Shown here: positions 1 to 7,958 of the stretch, one piece after another
How positions within the stretch are numbered: the first letter of the stretch is position 1
Layout: the number at the start of each line of letters is the position of its first letter
NCBI RefSeq assembly: GCF_014596475.1
Contig: NZ_MECJ01000025.1
Coordinates: 186,001 to 250,000, forward strand
DNA length: 64,000 nucleotides
From: Streptomyces sp. CBMA152
GTDB lineage: Bacteria; Actinomycetota; Actinomycetes; Streptomycetales; Streptomycetaceae
Reading direction: 5' to 3'
The notes under the pieces: model-generated
Told to the model about the DNA's origin: nothing
Databases searched by the model: none
What the model saw: only the letters and a program-made list of their open reading frames with translations
Position numbers and translations under genes: made by a program

Positions 1-919
1 CGACCTGGATGAGCGCGGTGATCCGGACGATGTTGTTGGTGCCGACGAACATCGGGGCGCGGTAGCGGTTGCCGGCCCGCTGGATCAGCGCGTGGAAGAG
101 GAACTGCTGGGACTCGGCGGCCTTGGTCACGGGCGAGTCGTAGTTCCCGTACACCTGCGGTCCGACCACGAACGCGACATCCGGGTCGCGGAAGTAGCCC
201 ATCATCCGCTCCAGGAAGTTGGGGAGCGGCACGTGGTCGGTGTCGACGGAGGCGAAGAAGTCGTAGGACCGGCCGTGCATGGCCAGCCAGGCGTTGTAGT
301 TGCCGTGTTTGGTACGGGCCTTGTGGGGGCCCTTGTCGCGGTTCCATTCGGGGACGCCGCTGCGGGTGAAGTGCCGTACACCCAGTTCCTCGCAGAGCGC
401 CTTGGCCTGGGCGTCGTCACCCTCGTCGAGCAGCCAGACGTCGAGGGGGCCGGTGTGGTGCAGCCGGACCGCGCCTTCGAGGGTGGCCCGGACCATGGAT
501 ATGGGTTCCTTGCCGGGCACGTACGTGGTGAGGAAGGCGACCCGGGTGCCGGGCTCGGGGACCACGGGTACGGGGTCGCGGGCGACCATCGTGGCGTGGG
601 CGATGGAGAGGACGTTGACGACCATGAAGAACTCGATCAGGCCGATGGCCACGAGCATCGCGATGTCCAGGGCGACCAGCCACTCGTCGCCGCCCTCGCG
701 CTCCACCCAGTGGGTCGGCCACACGAGGTAGATCAGCAGGACGGCGGTGAGCACGGGCGCCAGCGTCATCAGCAGGACGGCGCGTATTCGGCGGGGCTCG
801 GCGGAGAGGAGACTCCGGTACCGCACGCGGTAGGCCAGCCTGTCCGGTTCCGTGAGCGGTCCGGCGAGCCGGCTGTGGGTCTCGTAGTCGTAGTGCTCCG
901 ACGTACTCTCCGACCGCAC
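1..919 (-). CDS. Membrane family-2 glycosyltransferase (cellulose synthase-like), 3' end outside window
   Basis: The first 306 residues of a processive-type GT2 enzyme that would polymerise a sugar nucleotide into an extracellular or wall polysaccharide at the inner membrane. I chose the GTG start at 917-919 because a GGAGGG ribosome site lies just upstream. Two hydrophobic segments (about residues 45-67 and 80-106) precede the catalytic domain. Typical GT2 features follow: LLDEGDD (163-169), KHGNYN (about 204-209) and the DTD metal/substrate motif (226-228). The reading frame leaves the window at base 1, so the QxxRW region and later membrane helices cannot be seen. The product sugar cannot be told; cellulose-like glucan is only the family default. 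Confidence 0.85.
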   Translation of the reverse strand, partial: MRSESTSEHYDYETHSRLAGPLTEPDRLAYRVRYRSLLSAEPRRIRAVLLMTLAPVLTAVLLIYLVWPTHWVEREGGDEWLVALDIAMLVAIGLIEFFMVVNVLSIAHATMVARDPVPVVPEPGTRVAFLTTYVPGKEPISMVRATLEGAVRLHHTGPLDVWLLDEGDDAQAKALCEELGVRHFTRSGVPEWNRDKGPHKARTKHGNYNAWLAMHGRSYDFFASVDTDHVPLPNFLERMMGYFRDPDVAFVVGPQVYGNYDSPVTKAAESQQFLFHALIQRAGNRYRAPMFVGTNNIVRITALIQV

Positions 920-948
920 TGTGCCCTCCAGCTGATCGAGCCAGGTAG

Positions 949-970
949 ATATCCCCACAGAAGTGGATAT
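949..970. promoter_or_regulatory. Imperfect inverted repeat upstream of the glycosyltransferase
   Basis: ATATCC and GTGGATAT half-sites form an AT-rich inverted repeat with a two-base bulge, about 30 bp upstream of the GT2 start. It stands out in this GC-rich sequence and could be an operator or a leader hairpin. No regulator is implied by the neighbours. Confidence 0.25.
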
Positions 971-1105
971 TCCTCGGCGTGTCGAGCGGAGTACTCCGAG
1001 TGAGCGATCTTGGTTTGAGCGGTGCGTACGGGGTCGTGCCCGGGTCGAGGCACGGCAGAGCCCCCGGTTGCCGGGGGCGGCGGCCGGGGGCTCGAACTGC
1101 GGGGC

Positions 1106-1399
1106 TCAGGCGGAGAGGTGGCGCTCCACCGCGTCCACCTTGGAGGTGAGGCCGTCGGTGACGCCCGGACGGATGTCGGCCTTCAGGACGACCGAGACGC
1201 GCGGGGCGCGGGCCTCGACAGCGGCGACGGCCCGCTTCACCACGTCCATCACCTCGTCCCACTCCCCCTCGATCGAGGTGAACATGGCGTCGGTGCGGTT
1301 GGGCAGTCCCGACTCGCGGACGACCCGTACGGCGTCGGCGACGTACTCCCCGACGTCCTCGCCCACACCCAGCGGGGTGACCGAGAAGGCGACGATCAC
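1106..1399 (-). CDS. MTH1187/YkoF-type thiamine-binding family protein
   Basis: A 97-residue protein of the MTH1187 (DUF77) family, small ferredoxin-like folds that bind thiamine-like ligands; the cellular role is not settled. The N-terminus VIVAFSVTPLGVGEDVGEYVADAV and the segment around TDAMFTSIEGEWDEVMDVV are characteristic. The GTG start at 1397-1399 overlaps the stop of the upstream DUF3817 gene in a four-base GTGA, so the two are translationally coupled. The length matches the family (about 95-100 residues). No catalytic motif is expected. Confident on family, not on function. Confidence 0.8.
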   Translation of the reverse strand: MIVAFSVTPLGVGEDVGEYVADAVRVVRESGLPNRTDAMFTSIEGEWDEVMDVVKRAVAAVEARAPRVSVVLKADIRPGVTDGLTSKVDAVERHLSA

Positions 1400-1737
1400 G
1401 CGACCACGCCTTCCTTGCGGGCGCGGGCGGCGATGACCGCGTCCGTGGCCTGGCGCTTGAGCTTGCGCTCGGCCACGAAGCCGCCGAACGGCAGCACGGA
1501 CAGGACGAAGAACAGGGCGGCGGTCTTCGCGGGCCACTTCGCCTTGTTCCAGGCGTCCGCCCAGAAGATCACGTACAGGATGAAGAGGATGCCGTGGACG
1601 GCGCCCATCACCGGGACGGCGTTGATGTCGGTCGTCCGCTTCAGCACCGAGCAGACGAGCAGCAGCAGGAAGGAGACGGCCTCCGGGGCCGAGACCAGTC
1701 GGAGACGGTGGAACGCGGATGCGGTCTTGATGTCCAC
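1396..1737 (-). CDS. DUF3817 small integral membrane protein
   Basis: A 113-residue membrane protein with three hydrophobic stretches (around AVSFLLLLVCSVL, PVMGAVHGILFILYVIFW and ALFFVLSVLPFGGF), as in DUF3817 proteins. The motif PVMGAVHG with its buried His is conserved in the family as I know it. I prefer the GTG start at 1735-1737, preceded by GAAGGTG; an in-frame ATG further out (to 1803) would add a Pro/Arg-rich stretch that does not look like protein. It is the first gene of a two-gene unit with the thiamine-binding-like protein. Function unknown. Confidence 0.75.
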   Translation of the reverse strand: MDIKTASAFHRLRLVSAPEAVSFLLLLVCSVLKRTTDINAVPVMGAVHGILFILYVIFWADAWNKAKWPAKTAALFFVLSVLPFGGFVAERKLKRQATDAVIAARARKEGVVA

Positions 1738-1953
1738 GGGGGCACCTTCGGTGGGAGGGGTCTGACGGGCGGGGCGTGCGACAACGCTTGTGAACGCAAG
1801 CACAAACGTTCCCTATTGTGACATCGGTGGCGGGGGGATCTTGGTGGGGGTCGGGCCGAGCACGCACCCGGGACCGGAATCCGGGTCGGACCAGGGGCGG
1901 GATCATCCCCAGGGCCCTGTCCGGCCGGGGCGGCGGGCCGCTACCTTCACCCC

Positions 1954-2592
1954 GTGGCAACGTTCCGACTCCAAGGCAGCAAAATGCTGGCCGTCGAGAT
2001 GACCGGCGACGCCGTCAAGGCGAAGAACGGCTCGATGGTCGCCTATGACGGCCAGATGACCTTCAAGAAGATGACCGGCGGCGGCGAGGGCCTGCGCGGC
2101 ATGGTGACCCGCCGCCTCACCGGCGAATCGATGACCGTGATGGAGGTGAAGGGAAACGGCACCTGCTACTTCGCGGACCGGGCCAGTGAGATCAACCTGG
2201 TCTCGCTCCAGGGCGACAAGCTCTACGTGGAGGCGAGCAATCTGCTCGCCACGGACGCCGGGCTGCGCACCGGCACCACCTTCACCGGCCTGCGCGGCGC
2301 GAGCCAGGGCAACGGCCTGTTCACCACCACGGTCGAGGGCCACGGCCAGGCGGCGATCATGTCGGACGGCCCGGCCGTGGTGCTGCGGGTGAGCGCGCAG
2401 TACCCGCTCTCCGTCGACCCCGGCGCCTACATCGCGCACCAGGGCAACCTCCAGCAGCACTTCCAGTCCGGGGTGACCTTCCGGACGTTCCTGGGCGAGG
2501 GCTCGGGCGAGGCGTTCCAGATCCGGTTCGAGGGCGAGGGCCTGGTGTACGTGCAGCCCAGCGAGCGCAACACCATCGGGGGCGAGCTCTGA
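1954..2592 (+). CDS. AIM24 family protein, first of three
   Basis: A 212-residue member of the AIM24 family, beta-rich proteins named after a mitochondrial biogenesis factor; the bacterial role is unknown. Seen here: an opening like MLAVEMTGDAVKAKNGSMVAYDG, repeated Gly-rich strands, GNGLFTTTVEGHGQAAIMSDG, and an ending with GSGEAFQIRFEGEGLVYVQPSE, all shared with the two genes downstream. The start is GTG at 1954, with no strong ribosome site. The TGATG stop/start overlap with the next gene shows coupled translation. No signal peptide or membrane segment is visible, so it is probably cytoplasmic. Confidence 0.85.
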   Translation: MATFRLQGSKMLAVEMTGDAVKAKNGSMVAYDGQMTFKKMTGGGEGLRGMVTRRLTGESMTVMEVKGNGTCYFADRASEINLVSLQGDKLYVEASNLLATDAGLRTGTTFTGLRGASQGNGLFTTTVEGHGQAAIMSDGPAVVLRVSAQYPLSVDPGAYIAHQGNLQQHFQSGVTFRTFLGEGSGEAFQIRFEGEGLVYVQPSERNTIGGEL

Positions 2593-3242
2593 TGCCGTTC
2601 CGCGAGATCAACTCCAAGATGGTCGAGGCCACCGTGGCCCCCGGCCAGAAGATGTTCAGCCAGCGCGGCGCGATGCTCGCGTACAAGGGCGACGTGTCCT
2701 TCACGCCCAACATCCAGGGCGGCCAGGGCGGGTTCATGTCGATGATCGGCCGGCGGGTGGCCAACGAGGCGACCCCGCTGATGACCGTCGAGGGCAACGG
2801 CACGGTGATGTTCGGCCACGGCGGCCACCACATCCAGGTCATCAACCTCGCCGGGGACACGCTCTATGTGGAGGCGGACCGGCTGCTCGCCTTCGACGGG
2901 ACGCTCCAGCAGGGCACGATGTTCATGGGCTCGCAGGGCGGTGTCATGGGCATGGTCCGGGGCCAGGTGACCGGCCAGGGCCTGTTCACGACCACGCTGA
3001 AGGGCCACGGCGCGGTGGCGGTGATGGCGCACGGCGGGGTCGTCGAGCTGCCGATCACCCCGCAGCGCCCGGTCCACGTCGACCCGCAGGCGTATGTGGC
3101 GCACCACGGAGACGTACGCAACAAGCTCTCCACGGCGCTCGGCTGGCGCGACATGGTGGGCCGGGGCTCGGGCGAGGCGTTCCAGCTCGAACTGTCCGGC
3201 AGCGGCGCGGTGTACGTCCAGGCCTCGGAGGAGAAGCTGTGA
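2592..3242 (+). CDS. AIM24 family protein, second of three
   Basis: A 216-residue paralogue of the preceding gene with the same layout: MPFREINSKMVEATVAPGQ, then MLAYKGDVSF, GQGLFTTTLKGHGAVAVMAHGG, and a C-terminal GSGEAFQLELSGSGAVYVQASE. Its ATG shares one base with the previous stop, and its own stop overlaps the GTG of the third gene, so all three are read as one unit. It is clearly AIM24 by pattern. Biochemical activity is unknown, and no catalytic residues are evident. Confidence 0.85.
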   Translation: MPFREINSKMVEATVAPGQKMFSQRGAMLAYKGDVSFTPNIQGGQGGFMSMIGRRVANEATPLMTVEGNGTVMFGHGGHHIQVINLAGDTLYVEADRLLAFDGTLQQGTMFMGSQGGVMGMVRGQVTGQGLFTTTLKGHGAVAVMAHGGVVELPITPQRPVHVDPQAYVAHHGDVRNKLSTALGWRDMVGRGSGEAFQLELSGSGAVYVQASEEKL

Positions 3243-4021
3243 CCGCCCCTGTGATCTTCGACCCGTACTCGCTTCCGTACGACGACAACGTCAACAAGTA
3301 CACCTTCTGCGTGGAGCTCAAATCGAGCCAGTGGTTCCTGCAGAAGGGCAAGATGATCGCCTATTACGGGCGGATCGAGTTCAACGGCATCGGCCACGGG
3401 CGCCTCGACCGGCTGCTGCGCACCAGCTTCCACTCACCGCTGCACGCCAGCGACTGGGTGGTCGCGGACGGCTCCGGCAAGATGCTGCTCGCGGACCGGG
3501 CCTTCGACGTGAACTCGTACGACCTGGACGACGGCAACCTGACGATCCGGGCCGGGAACCTGCTCGCGTACCAGCCGACGCTGGCCCTGAAGCAGTCGAT
3601 CGTGCCGGGTTTCCTGACGCTGATCGGGACCGGGAAGTTCGTGGCGGCCTCGAACGGGCCGGTGGTGTTCATGGAGCCGCCGATCCGGGTCGACCCGCAG
3701 GCGCTGGTCGGCTGGTCGGACTGTCCGTCGCCCTGCCACCACTACGATCATGCCTATATGACCGGTGTGTTGGGCGGAATCCGGTCACTCACGGGCCTCG
3801 GGGGCACCTCGGGCGAGGAGCACCAGTTCGAGTTCGTGGGCGCCGGAACGGTCCTGCTCCAGTCGACCGAAGTGCTGATGGCCGAGCAGAGCACCGGGGA
3901 AGTGCCCCGTGAGCCGGGCGTTCCGGGTGGCGGGGCGTCGGGCGGGCCGGGCGGTCAGGCGGGTTCCGTACCGCGCCTTCCCGGCCAGCTCGGGGACCTC
4001 CAGCGTCGCTTCGGCCTGTGA
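3239..4021 (+). CDS. AIM24 family protein, third of three, with Gly/Pro tail
   Basis: A 260-residue, more diverged AIM24 paralogue. It keeps the core signatures (KGKMIAYYGRIEFNG, LTIRAGNLLAYQP, GEEHQFEFVGAGTVLLQSTE) but carries an extra disordered tail of about 45 residues rich in Gly, Pro and Ser after the core. The GTG start overlaps the previous stop by four bases. It ends the AIM24 operon; the next gene (MarR) has its own promoter. The tail is the main difference from its siblings and could be a linker or interaction segment (inference). Confidence 0.82.
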   Translation: MTAPVIFDPYSLPYDDNVNKYTFCVELKSSQWFLQKGKMIAYYGRIEFNGIGHGRLDRLLRTSFHSPLHASDWVVADGSGKMLLADRAFDVNSYDLDDGNLTIRAGNLLAYQPTLALKQSIVPGFLTLIGTGKFVAASNGPVVFMEPPIRVDPQALVGWSDCPSPCHHYDHAYMTGVLGGIRSLTGLGGTSGEEHQFEFVGAGTVLLQSTEVLMAEQSTGEVPREPGVPGGGASGGPGGQAGSVPRLPGQLGDLQRRFGL

Positions 4022-4129
4022 GCGGTAGTCTGCGGAGTGTGACGTCGAACGCGTGCACCCTTGCCGGGCGCTGACCACGACCCTTGTGCCGGTGCGTGCG
4101 GGGCGTCACACTCCCAGGCTTCGTTCAGA

Positions 4130-4157
4130 ATTCAACTTCTTAGGTAGAATCCACATA
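4130..4157 (+). promoter_or_regulatory. Leaderless promoter and imperfect palindrome in front of the marR gene
   Basis: A TAGAAT -10 hexamer (4145-4150) ends seven bases before the A of the ATG at 4157, so transcription would begin at the start codon and the mRNA would be leaderless; there is no ribosome site. The 21-bp segment 4130-4150 is an imperfect inverted repeat (ATTC...GAAT, seven of ten half-site positions symmetric) overlapping the -10, a fitting place for autorepression by the MarR protein. The -35 is weak. Confidence 0.5.
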
Positions 4158-4633
4158 TGGAGACCGAGACGGCCACCAACTGGCTGACCGATAGCGAGCA
4201 GTGCGCCTGGCGTACCTATCTGGACGTCAACAGGATGCTGACGCACCAGATGGAAAAGGACCTGCAGCCGTTCGGCCTGACCAACAACGACTACGAGATC
4301 CTGGTCAACCTCTCGGAGGCCGAGGGGCAACGGCTGCGGATGAGCGACCTCGCCGCCGCGACCCTCCAGTCCAAGAGCCGACTCTCGCATCAGATCACGC
4401 GGATGGAGAACGCGGGTCTTGTGCGGCGGGAGAACTGCGAGTCGGATCGGCGGGGGTTGTTCGCGGTGCTCACCGAGACGGGGGCGGAGACCATGGAGAA
4501 GGTCGCGCCGCACCATGTCTCGTCCGTGCGCAAGCACTTCATCGACCTGCTGTCGAGCGAGGCGCTCTCGGACCTGCGGGCCGCGCTGGGGCCGGTGGCG
4601 GACCATCTGCGCGGCCACCGCGCCAAGTCGTAG
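4157..4633 (+). CDS. MarR family transcriptional regulator
   Basis: A 158-residue winged-helix regulator. The N-terminal helix region (residues 1-45) is followed by the HTH around LRMSDLAAATLQSKSRLSHQI and the wing with the family signature NAGLVRRENCESDRRGLFAVLTETG. It would bind a palindromic operator as a dimer and release it on binding a small molecule. The likely target is its own promoter, which holds a partial palindrome over the -10. It ends against a composite repeat element and converges on meaB. The ligand and wider regulon cannot be told from the window. Confidence 0.9.
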   Translation: METETATNWLTDSEQCAWRTYLDVNRMLTHQMEKDLQPFGLTNNDYEILVNLSEAEGQRLRMSDLAAATLQSKSRLSHQITRMENAGLVRRENCESDRRGLFAVLTETGAETMEKVAPHHVSSVRKHFIDLLSSEALSDLRAALGPVADHLRGHRAKS

Positions 4634-4634
4634 G

Positions 4635-5009
4635 CCCCACCCCGCCCCTTCCCTAAACCCTCCGGGGGTGGGTGGGGGTTGAGGTGGGTTTGCCGGGGGG
4701 CGCGCCCCCCGGACCCCCTGGGCGGGGGCTGCGCCCCCTGCACCCCGCTACGGGGCTCCGCCCCGGGCCCCGGTGGGGCGGGTGGGTACGCGGGGCTGCG
4801 CCCCTGCACCCCACTTCGGCTGCGGACCGTGCTGGGTTGCTCGCGCAGTTCCCCGCGCCCCTAAATACCTAGGGGCGCGGGGAACTGCGCGACAAGCCCC
4901 CACCGGGCCGCAGACAAACCAAGGGGGTCCGGGGGCAAAGCCCCCGGCAGCCCACCCCGACCCCCACCCGGCCGCCCGCCAAGGGCTTCAGGGAAGGGGC
5001 GGGGTGGGG
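4635..5009. repeat. Composite intergenic repeat element, copy 1
   Basis: This fills the whole space between the converging stop codons of marR and meaB. The outer ends are a perfect 20-bp inverted repeat (4635-4654 and 4990-5009). Inside are a GC palindrome (4693-4712), a perfect 23-bp inverted repeat with a six-base loop (4841-4863 and 4870-4892), and a further hairpin (4929-4947). The 23-bp stem is a strong bidirectional terminator by structure, but without a U-tract. The same modules recur at 20374-20648 and 29734-29877. No credible gene lies inside. Confidence 0.85.
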
Positions 5010-5010
5010 A

Positions 5011-5970
5011 TCAGGACTCGCCCGTCAGCCCCGCCACCAGCTCGTCCGCCGCCGCGTACGGGTCCAGGGTGCCCTCGACGATGCGGGACGCGAGGGCGGA
5101 GAGGCGGCGGTCGCCGTGGAGGTCGCCGATGCGCTCGCGCAGGGCCGTGACCGCGATCGTCTCGACCTCCCGCGACGCCCGCGCCAGCCGCCGCTCCGCC
5201 AGCACCCCCCGCTCCGCCATCCACGCGTGATGCTTCTCCAGCGCCTCGACCACCTCGTCGATGCCCTCGGAACGGGCGGCGACCGTCTTCACGATGGGCG
5301 GGCGCCAGTCGCCGGGCCCCCGGGACTCGCCCAGGCCCAGCATGTGGTTCAGCTCCCGGGCCGTGGCGTCCGCGCCGTCCCGGTCCGCCTTGTTCACCAC
5401 GTACACGTCGCCGATCTCCAGGATTCCCGCCTTCGCGGCCTGGATCCCGTCGCCCATGCCGGGCGCGAGGAGCACCACCGACGTGTCCGCCTGCGAGGCG
5501 ATCTCCACCTCCGACTGGCCGACGCCGACCGTCTCCACCAGGATCACCTCGCACCCCGCCGCGTCCAGCACCCGGATCGCCTGCGGGGCGGCCCAGGCAA
5601 GCCCGCCCAGGTGGCCACGGGTGGCCATGGAGCGGATGTACACACCCGGGTCGGACGCGTGGTCGGACATGCGGACCCGGTCGCCCAGGAGCGCGCCGCC
5701 CGAGAACGGCGAGGACGGGTCGACCGCCAGGACGCCGACCCGCTTGCCCGCCCGCCGGTACGCCGTCACCAGCGCCGAGGTGGATGTCGACTTGCCGACA
5801 CCCGGCGACCCCGTGAGCCCCACCACGTACGCACCGCCCGTCAGCGGAGCCAACTGCGCCATCACCTCGCGCAGTTGCGGGGACGCCCCCTCGACCAGCG
5901 AGATCAGCCGGGCCACCGCACGCGGCCTGCCCTCCCTCGCCCGGGCCACCAGTTCGGGGACGTCCACCAT
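5011..5970 (-). CDS. meaB: MeaB-type GTPase, methylmalonyl-CoA mutase chaperone
   Basis: A 319-residue G3E-family GTPase that protects and reloads adenosylcobalamin-dependent methylmalonyl-CoA mutase. The P-loop is GLTGSPGVGKST (residues 51-62), followed by VLAVDPSSPFSGGALLGDRVRM and the signature IRSMATRGHLGGLA, then the switch region VETVGVGQSEVEIA and the guanine-specificity motif NKAD (about 194-197). The length fits MeaB/ArgK. It lies 49 bp downstream of the thiolase on the same strand and near the epimerase, consistent with propionyl-/methylmalonyl-CoA metabolism. The mutase itself is not in the window. Confidence 0.93.
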   Translation of the reverse strand: MVDVPELVARAREGRPRAVARLISLVEGASPQLREVMAQLAPLTGGAYVVGLTGSPGVGKSTSTSALVTAYRRAGKRVGVLAVDPSSPFSGGALLGDRVRMSDHASDPGVYIRSMATRGHLGGLAWAAPQAIRVLDAAGCEVILVETVGVGQSEVEIASQADTSVVLLAPGMGDGIQAAKAGILEIGDVYVVNKADRDGADATARELNHMLGLGESRGPGDWRPPIVKTVAARSEGIDEVVEALEKHHAWMAERGVLAERRLARASREVETIAVTALRERIGDLHGDRRLSALASRIVEGTLDPYAAADELVAGLTGES

Positions 5971-6019
5971 TGCCGCTCCGTTCGGTTCAGGGTTCAGTGC
6001 GTACGTACAGGAGTGGCGC

Positions 6020-7222
6020 TTACTTGCCGGGCACGCGGATGATCAGGGCGTCGCCCTGGCCACCGCCGCCGCACAGCGCGGCCGCGCCCGTGCCGCCGCC
6101 CCGGCGCTTCAGCTCCAGCGCGAGGTGGAGCACCACGCGCGCGCCGGACATGCCGATCGGGTGGCCCAGGGCGATCGCGCCACCGTTGACGTTCACCTTT
6201 TCCGGGGACACCCCGAGGTCCTTCATCGACTGGACCGCGACCGCCGCGAACGCCTCGTTGATCTCGATGAGGTCGAGGTCCTCGACGCCGATGCCCTCCT
6301 TGCCCAGCGCGTGCTTGATGGCGTTGGAGGGCTGCGACTGGAGCGAGTTGTCCGGGCCCGCCACGTTGCCGTGCGCCCCGATCTCCGCGATCCACTCCAG
6401 GCCCAGCTCCTCGGCCTTCGCCTTGGACATGACGACCACCGCGGCCGCGCCGTCCGAGATCTGCGAGGAGGTGCCGGCCGTGATGGTGCCGTCCTTGGCG
6501 AACGCCGGGCGCAGCTTGCCGAGCGACTCGACCGTGGTCTCGGCGCGGATGCCCTCGTCCTTGGCAAAGACCACCGGCTCGCCCTTGCGCTGCGGGATCT
6601 CGACCGGGGTGATCTCGGCCTCGAAGAGCCCGTTCTTCTGGGCGGCGGCCGCGCGCTGGTGGGAGAGCGCGGCGATCTCGTCCTGGTCGGCGCGCTGGAT
6701 GCCCAGGCGCGCGTTGTGCTTCTCGGTGGACTCGCCCATGGCGATGTTCTCGAAGGCGTCGGTCAGACCGTCGTGCGCCATCGCGTCCAGCATCTCGATC
6801 GCGCCGTACTTGTAGCCCTCGCGGGACTTCGGCAGCAGGTGCGGGGCGTTGGTCATCGACTCCTGGCCGCCCGCCACCACGATGTCGAACTCGCCCGCGC
6901 GGATCAGCTGGTCGGCGAGCGCGATCGCGTCCAGGCCCGAGAGGCAGACCTTGTTGATCGTGAGCGCGGGAACGTTCATCGGGATGCCGGCCTTGACGGC
7001 CGCCTGGCGGGCCGGGATCTGGCCCGCGCCGGCCTGGAGCACCTGGCCCATGATCACGTACTGGACCTGGTCGCCGCCGATGCCGGCCCGGTCGAGCGCG
7101 GCCTTGATGGCGACGCCGCCGAGGTCGGCGCCCGAGAAGGTCTTGAGCGAGCCGAGCAGTCGGCCCATGGGCGTCCGGGCGCCCGCGACGATCACTGAAG
7201 TGGTACCGGTCGTTCCAGACAT
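6020..7222 (-). CDS. Acetyl-CoA C-acetyltransferase (thiolase)
   Basis: A 400-residue thiolase that condenses two acetyl-CoA to acetoacetyl-CoA or runs the reverse beta-ketothiolase step. Catalytic residues are all present: the nucleophile Cys in KVCLSG (Cys93), the His in ALGHPIGMSGAR, and the second Cys in ALCGGGGQG near the end. The N-terminus VIVAGARTPMGRLLGSL is typical. The start ATG at 7220-7222 has AAGGGG upstream. It is divergent from the epimerase gene and upstream of meaB on the same strand. Substrate chain length cannot be decided; an acetoacetyl-CoA thiolase is most likely from length and context. Confidence 0.93.
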   Translation of the reverse strand: MSGTTGTTSVIVAGARTPMGRLLGSLKTFSGADLGGVAIKAALDRAGIGGDQVQYVIMGQVLQAGAGQIPARQAAVKAGIPMNVPALTINKVCLSGLDAIALADQLIRAGEFDIVVAGGQESMTNAPHLLPKSREGYKYGAIEMLDAMAHDGLTDAFENIAMGESTEKHNARLGIQRADQDEIAALSHQRAAAAQKNGLFEAEITPVEIPQRKGEPVVFAKDEGIRAETTVESLGKLRPAFAKDGTITAGTSSQISDGAAAVVVMSKAKAEELGLEWIAEIGAHGNVAGPDNSLQSQPSNAIKHALGKEGIGVEDLDLIEINEAFAAVAVQSMKDLGVSPEKVNVNGGAIALGHPIGMSGARVVLHLALELKRRGGGTGAAALCGGGGQGDALIIRVPGK

Positions 7223-7360
7223 GAGGCACAGCCCCTTGGGAGGTGAGAAGTGAACGAGGGTTTACTGGAAATGTACTGAGCGGTACCGGCGGCGTCACCG
7301 GCCAGCCGGTGTGATCGCGCGCACGTTGCGTAACCACCTCCGGGGCGCTGCACTGGACCC

Positions 7361-7789
7361 ATGCTGACGCGAATCGACCACATCGGAATCGCCTGTTTCG
7401 ACCTCGACAAGACCGTCGAGTTCTATCGTGCTACGTACGGATTCGAGGTGTTCCACTCCGAGGTCAACGAGGAGCAGGGCGTGCGCGAGGCCATGCTCAA
7501 GATCAACGGTACGTCGGACGGCGGCGCCTCGTACCTCCAGCTCCTGGAGCCCACCCGGGAGGACTCCGCGGTGGGCAAGTGGCTGGCCAAGAACGGCGAA
7601 GGAGTGCACCACATCGCCTTCGGCACGGCCGACGTCGACGGCGACGCCGAGGCCATCCGGAACAAGGGCGTCCGGGTCCTCTACGACGAGCCGCGCATCG
7701 GTTCGATGGGCTCCCGCATCACGTTCCTGCACCCCAAGGACTGCCACGGCGTACTGACCGAACTGGTCACCTCGGCAACGGAGCACTGA
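7361..7789 (+). CDS. mce: Methylmalonyl-CoA epimerase
   Basis: A 142-residue vicinal-oxygen-chelate protein that interconverts (2S)- and (2R)-methylmalonyl-CoA. The opening LTRIDHIGIACFDLDKTVEFY carries the first metal His (His7). The second half has GEGVHHIAFGTADVD and ends with HGVLTELVTS, supplying the second His and the Glu of the metal site. Length and pattern match actinobacterial epimerases rather than glyoxalases. It is transcribed away from the thiolase, and a candidate scy promoter overlaps its stop. Together with meaB and the PduO adenosyltransferase it marks a B12-dependent methylmalonyl pathway. Confidence 0.93.
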   Translation: MLTRIDHIGIACFDLDKTVEFYRATYGFEVFHSEVNEEQGVREAMLKINGTSDGGASYLQLLEPTREDSAVGKWLAKNGEGVHHIAFGTADVDGDAEAIRNKGVRVLYDEPRIGSMGSRITFLHPKDCHGVLTELVTSATEH

Positions 7790-7815
7790 CCACCGGATTC
7801 CGGGGCCGGTACAGT
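7786..7815 (+). promoter_or_regulatory. Candidate promoter for scy
   Basis: CTGACC (7786-7791) and TACAGT (7810-7815) with 18 bp between them form a housekeeping-type promoter that overlaps the end of mce. It would give an untranslated leader of about 135 nt before the scy GTG. Prediction by pattern only. Confidence 0.35.
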
Positions 7816-7958
7816 GGGCGGTTCCGGGCCGGGGTCGGGTCGGGGCCTGGGACCCACGCCCCCTTGTCGATCTGACACCATTCACCGGGGGCCCGTCCGT
7901 CGTCGGACGGTGCTCGTACGGGCAGTGTTCGCGACCAGGGGACGGATGGGACCGCGCA

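Noticed and set aside
4672..5150. Short plus-strand frames inside composite element copy 1
   Set aside because: They are encoded by palindromic GC repeats; the Pro/Gly/Arg content follows from the repeats.
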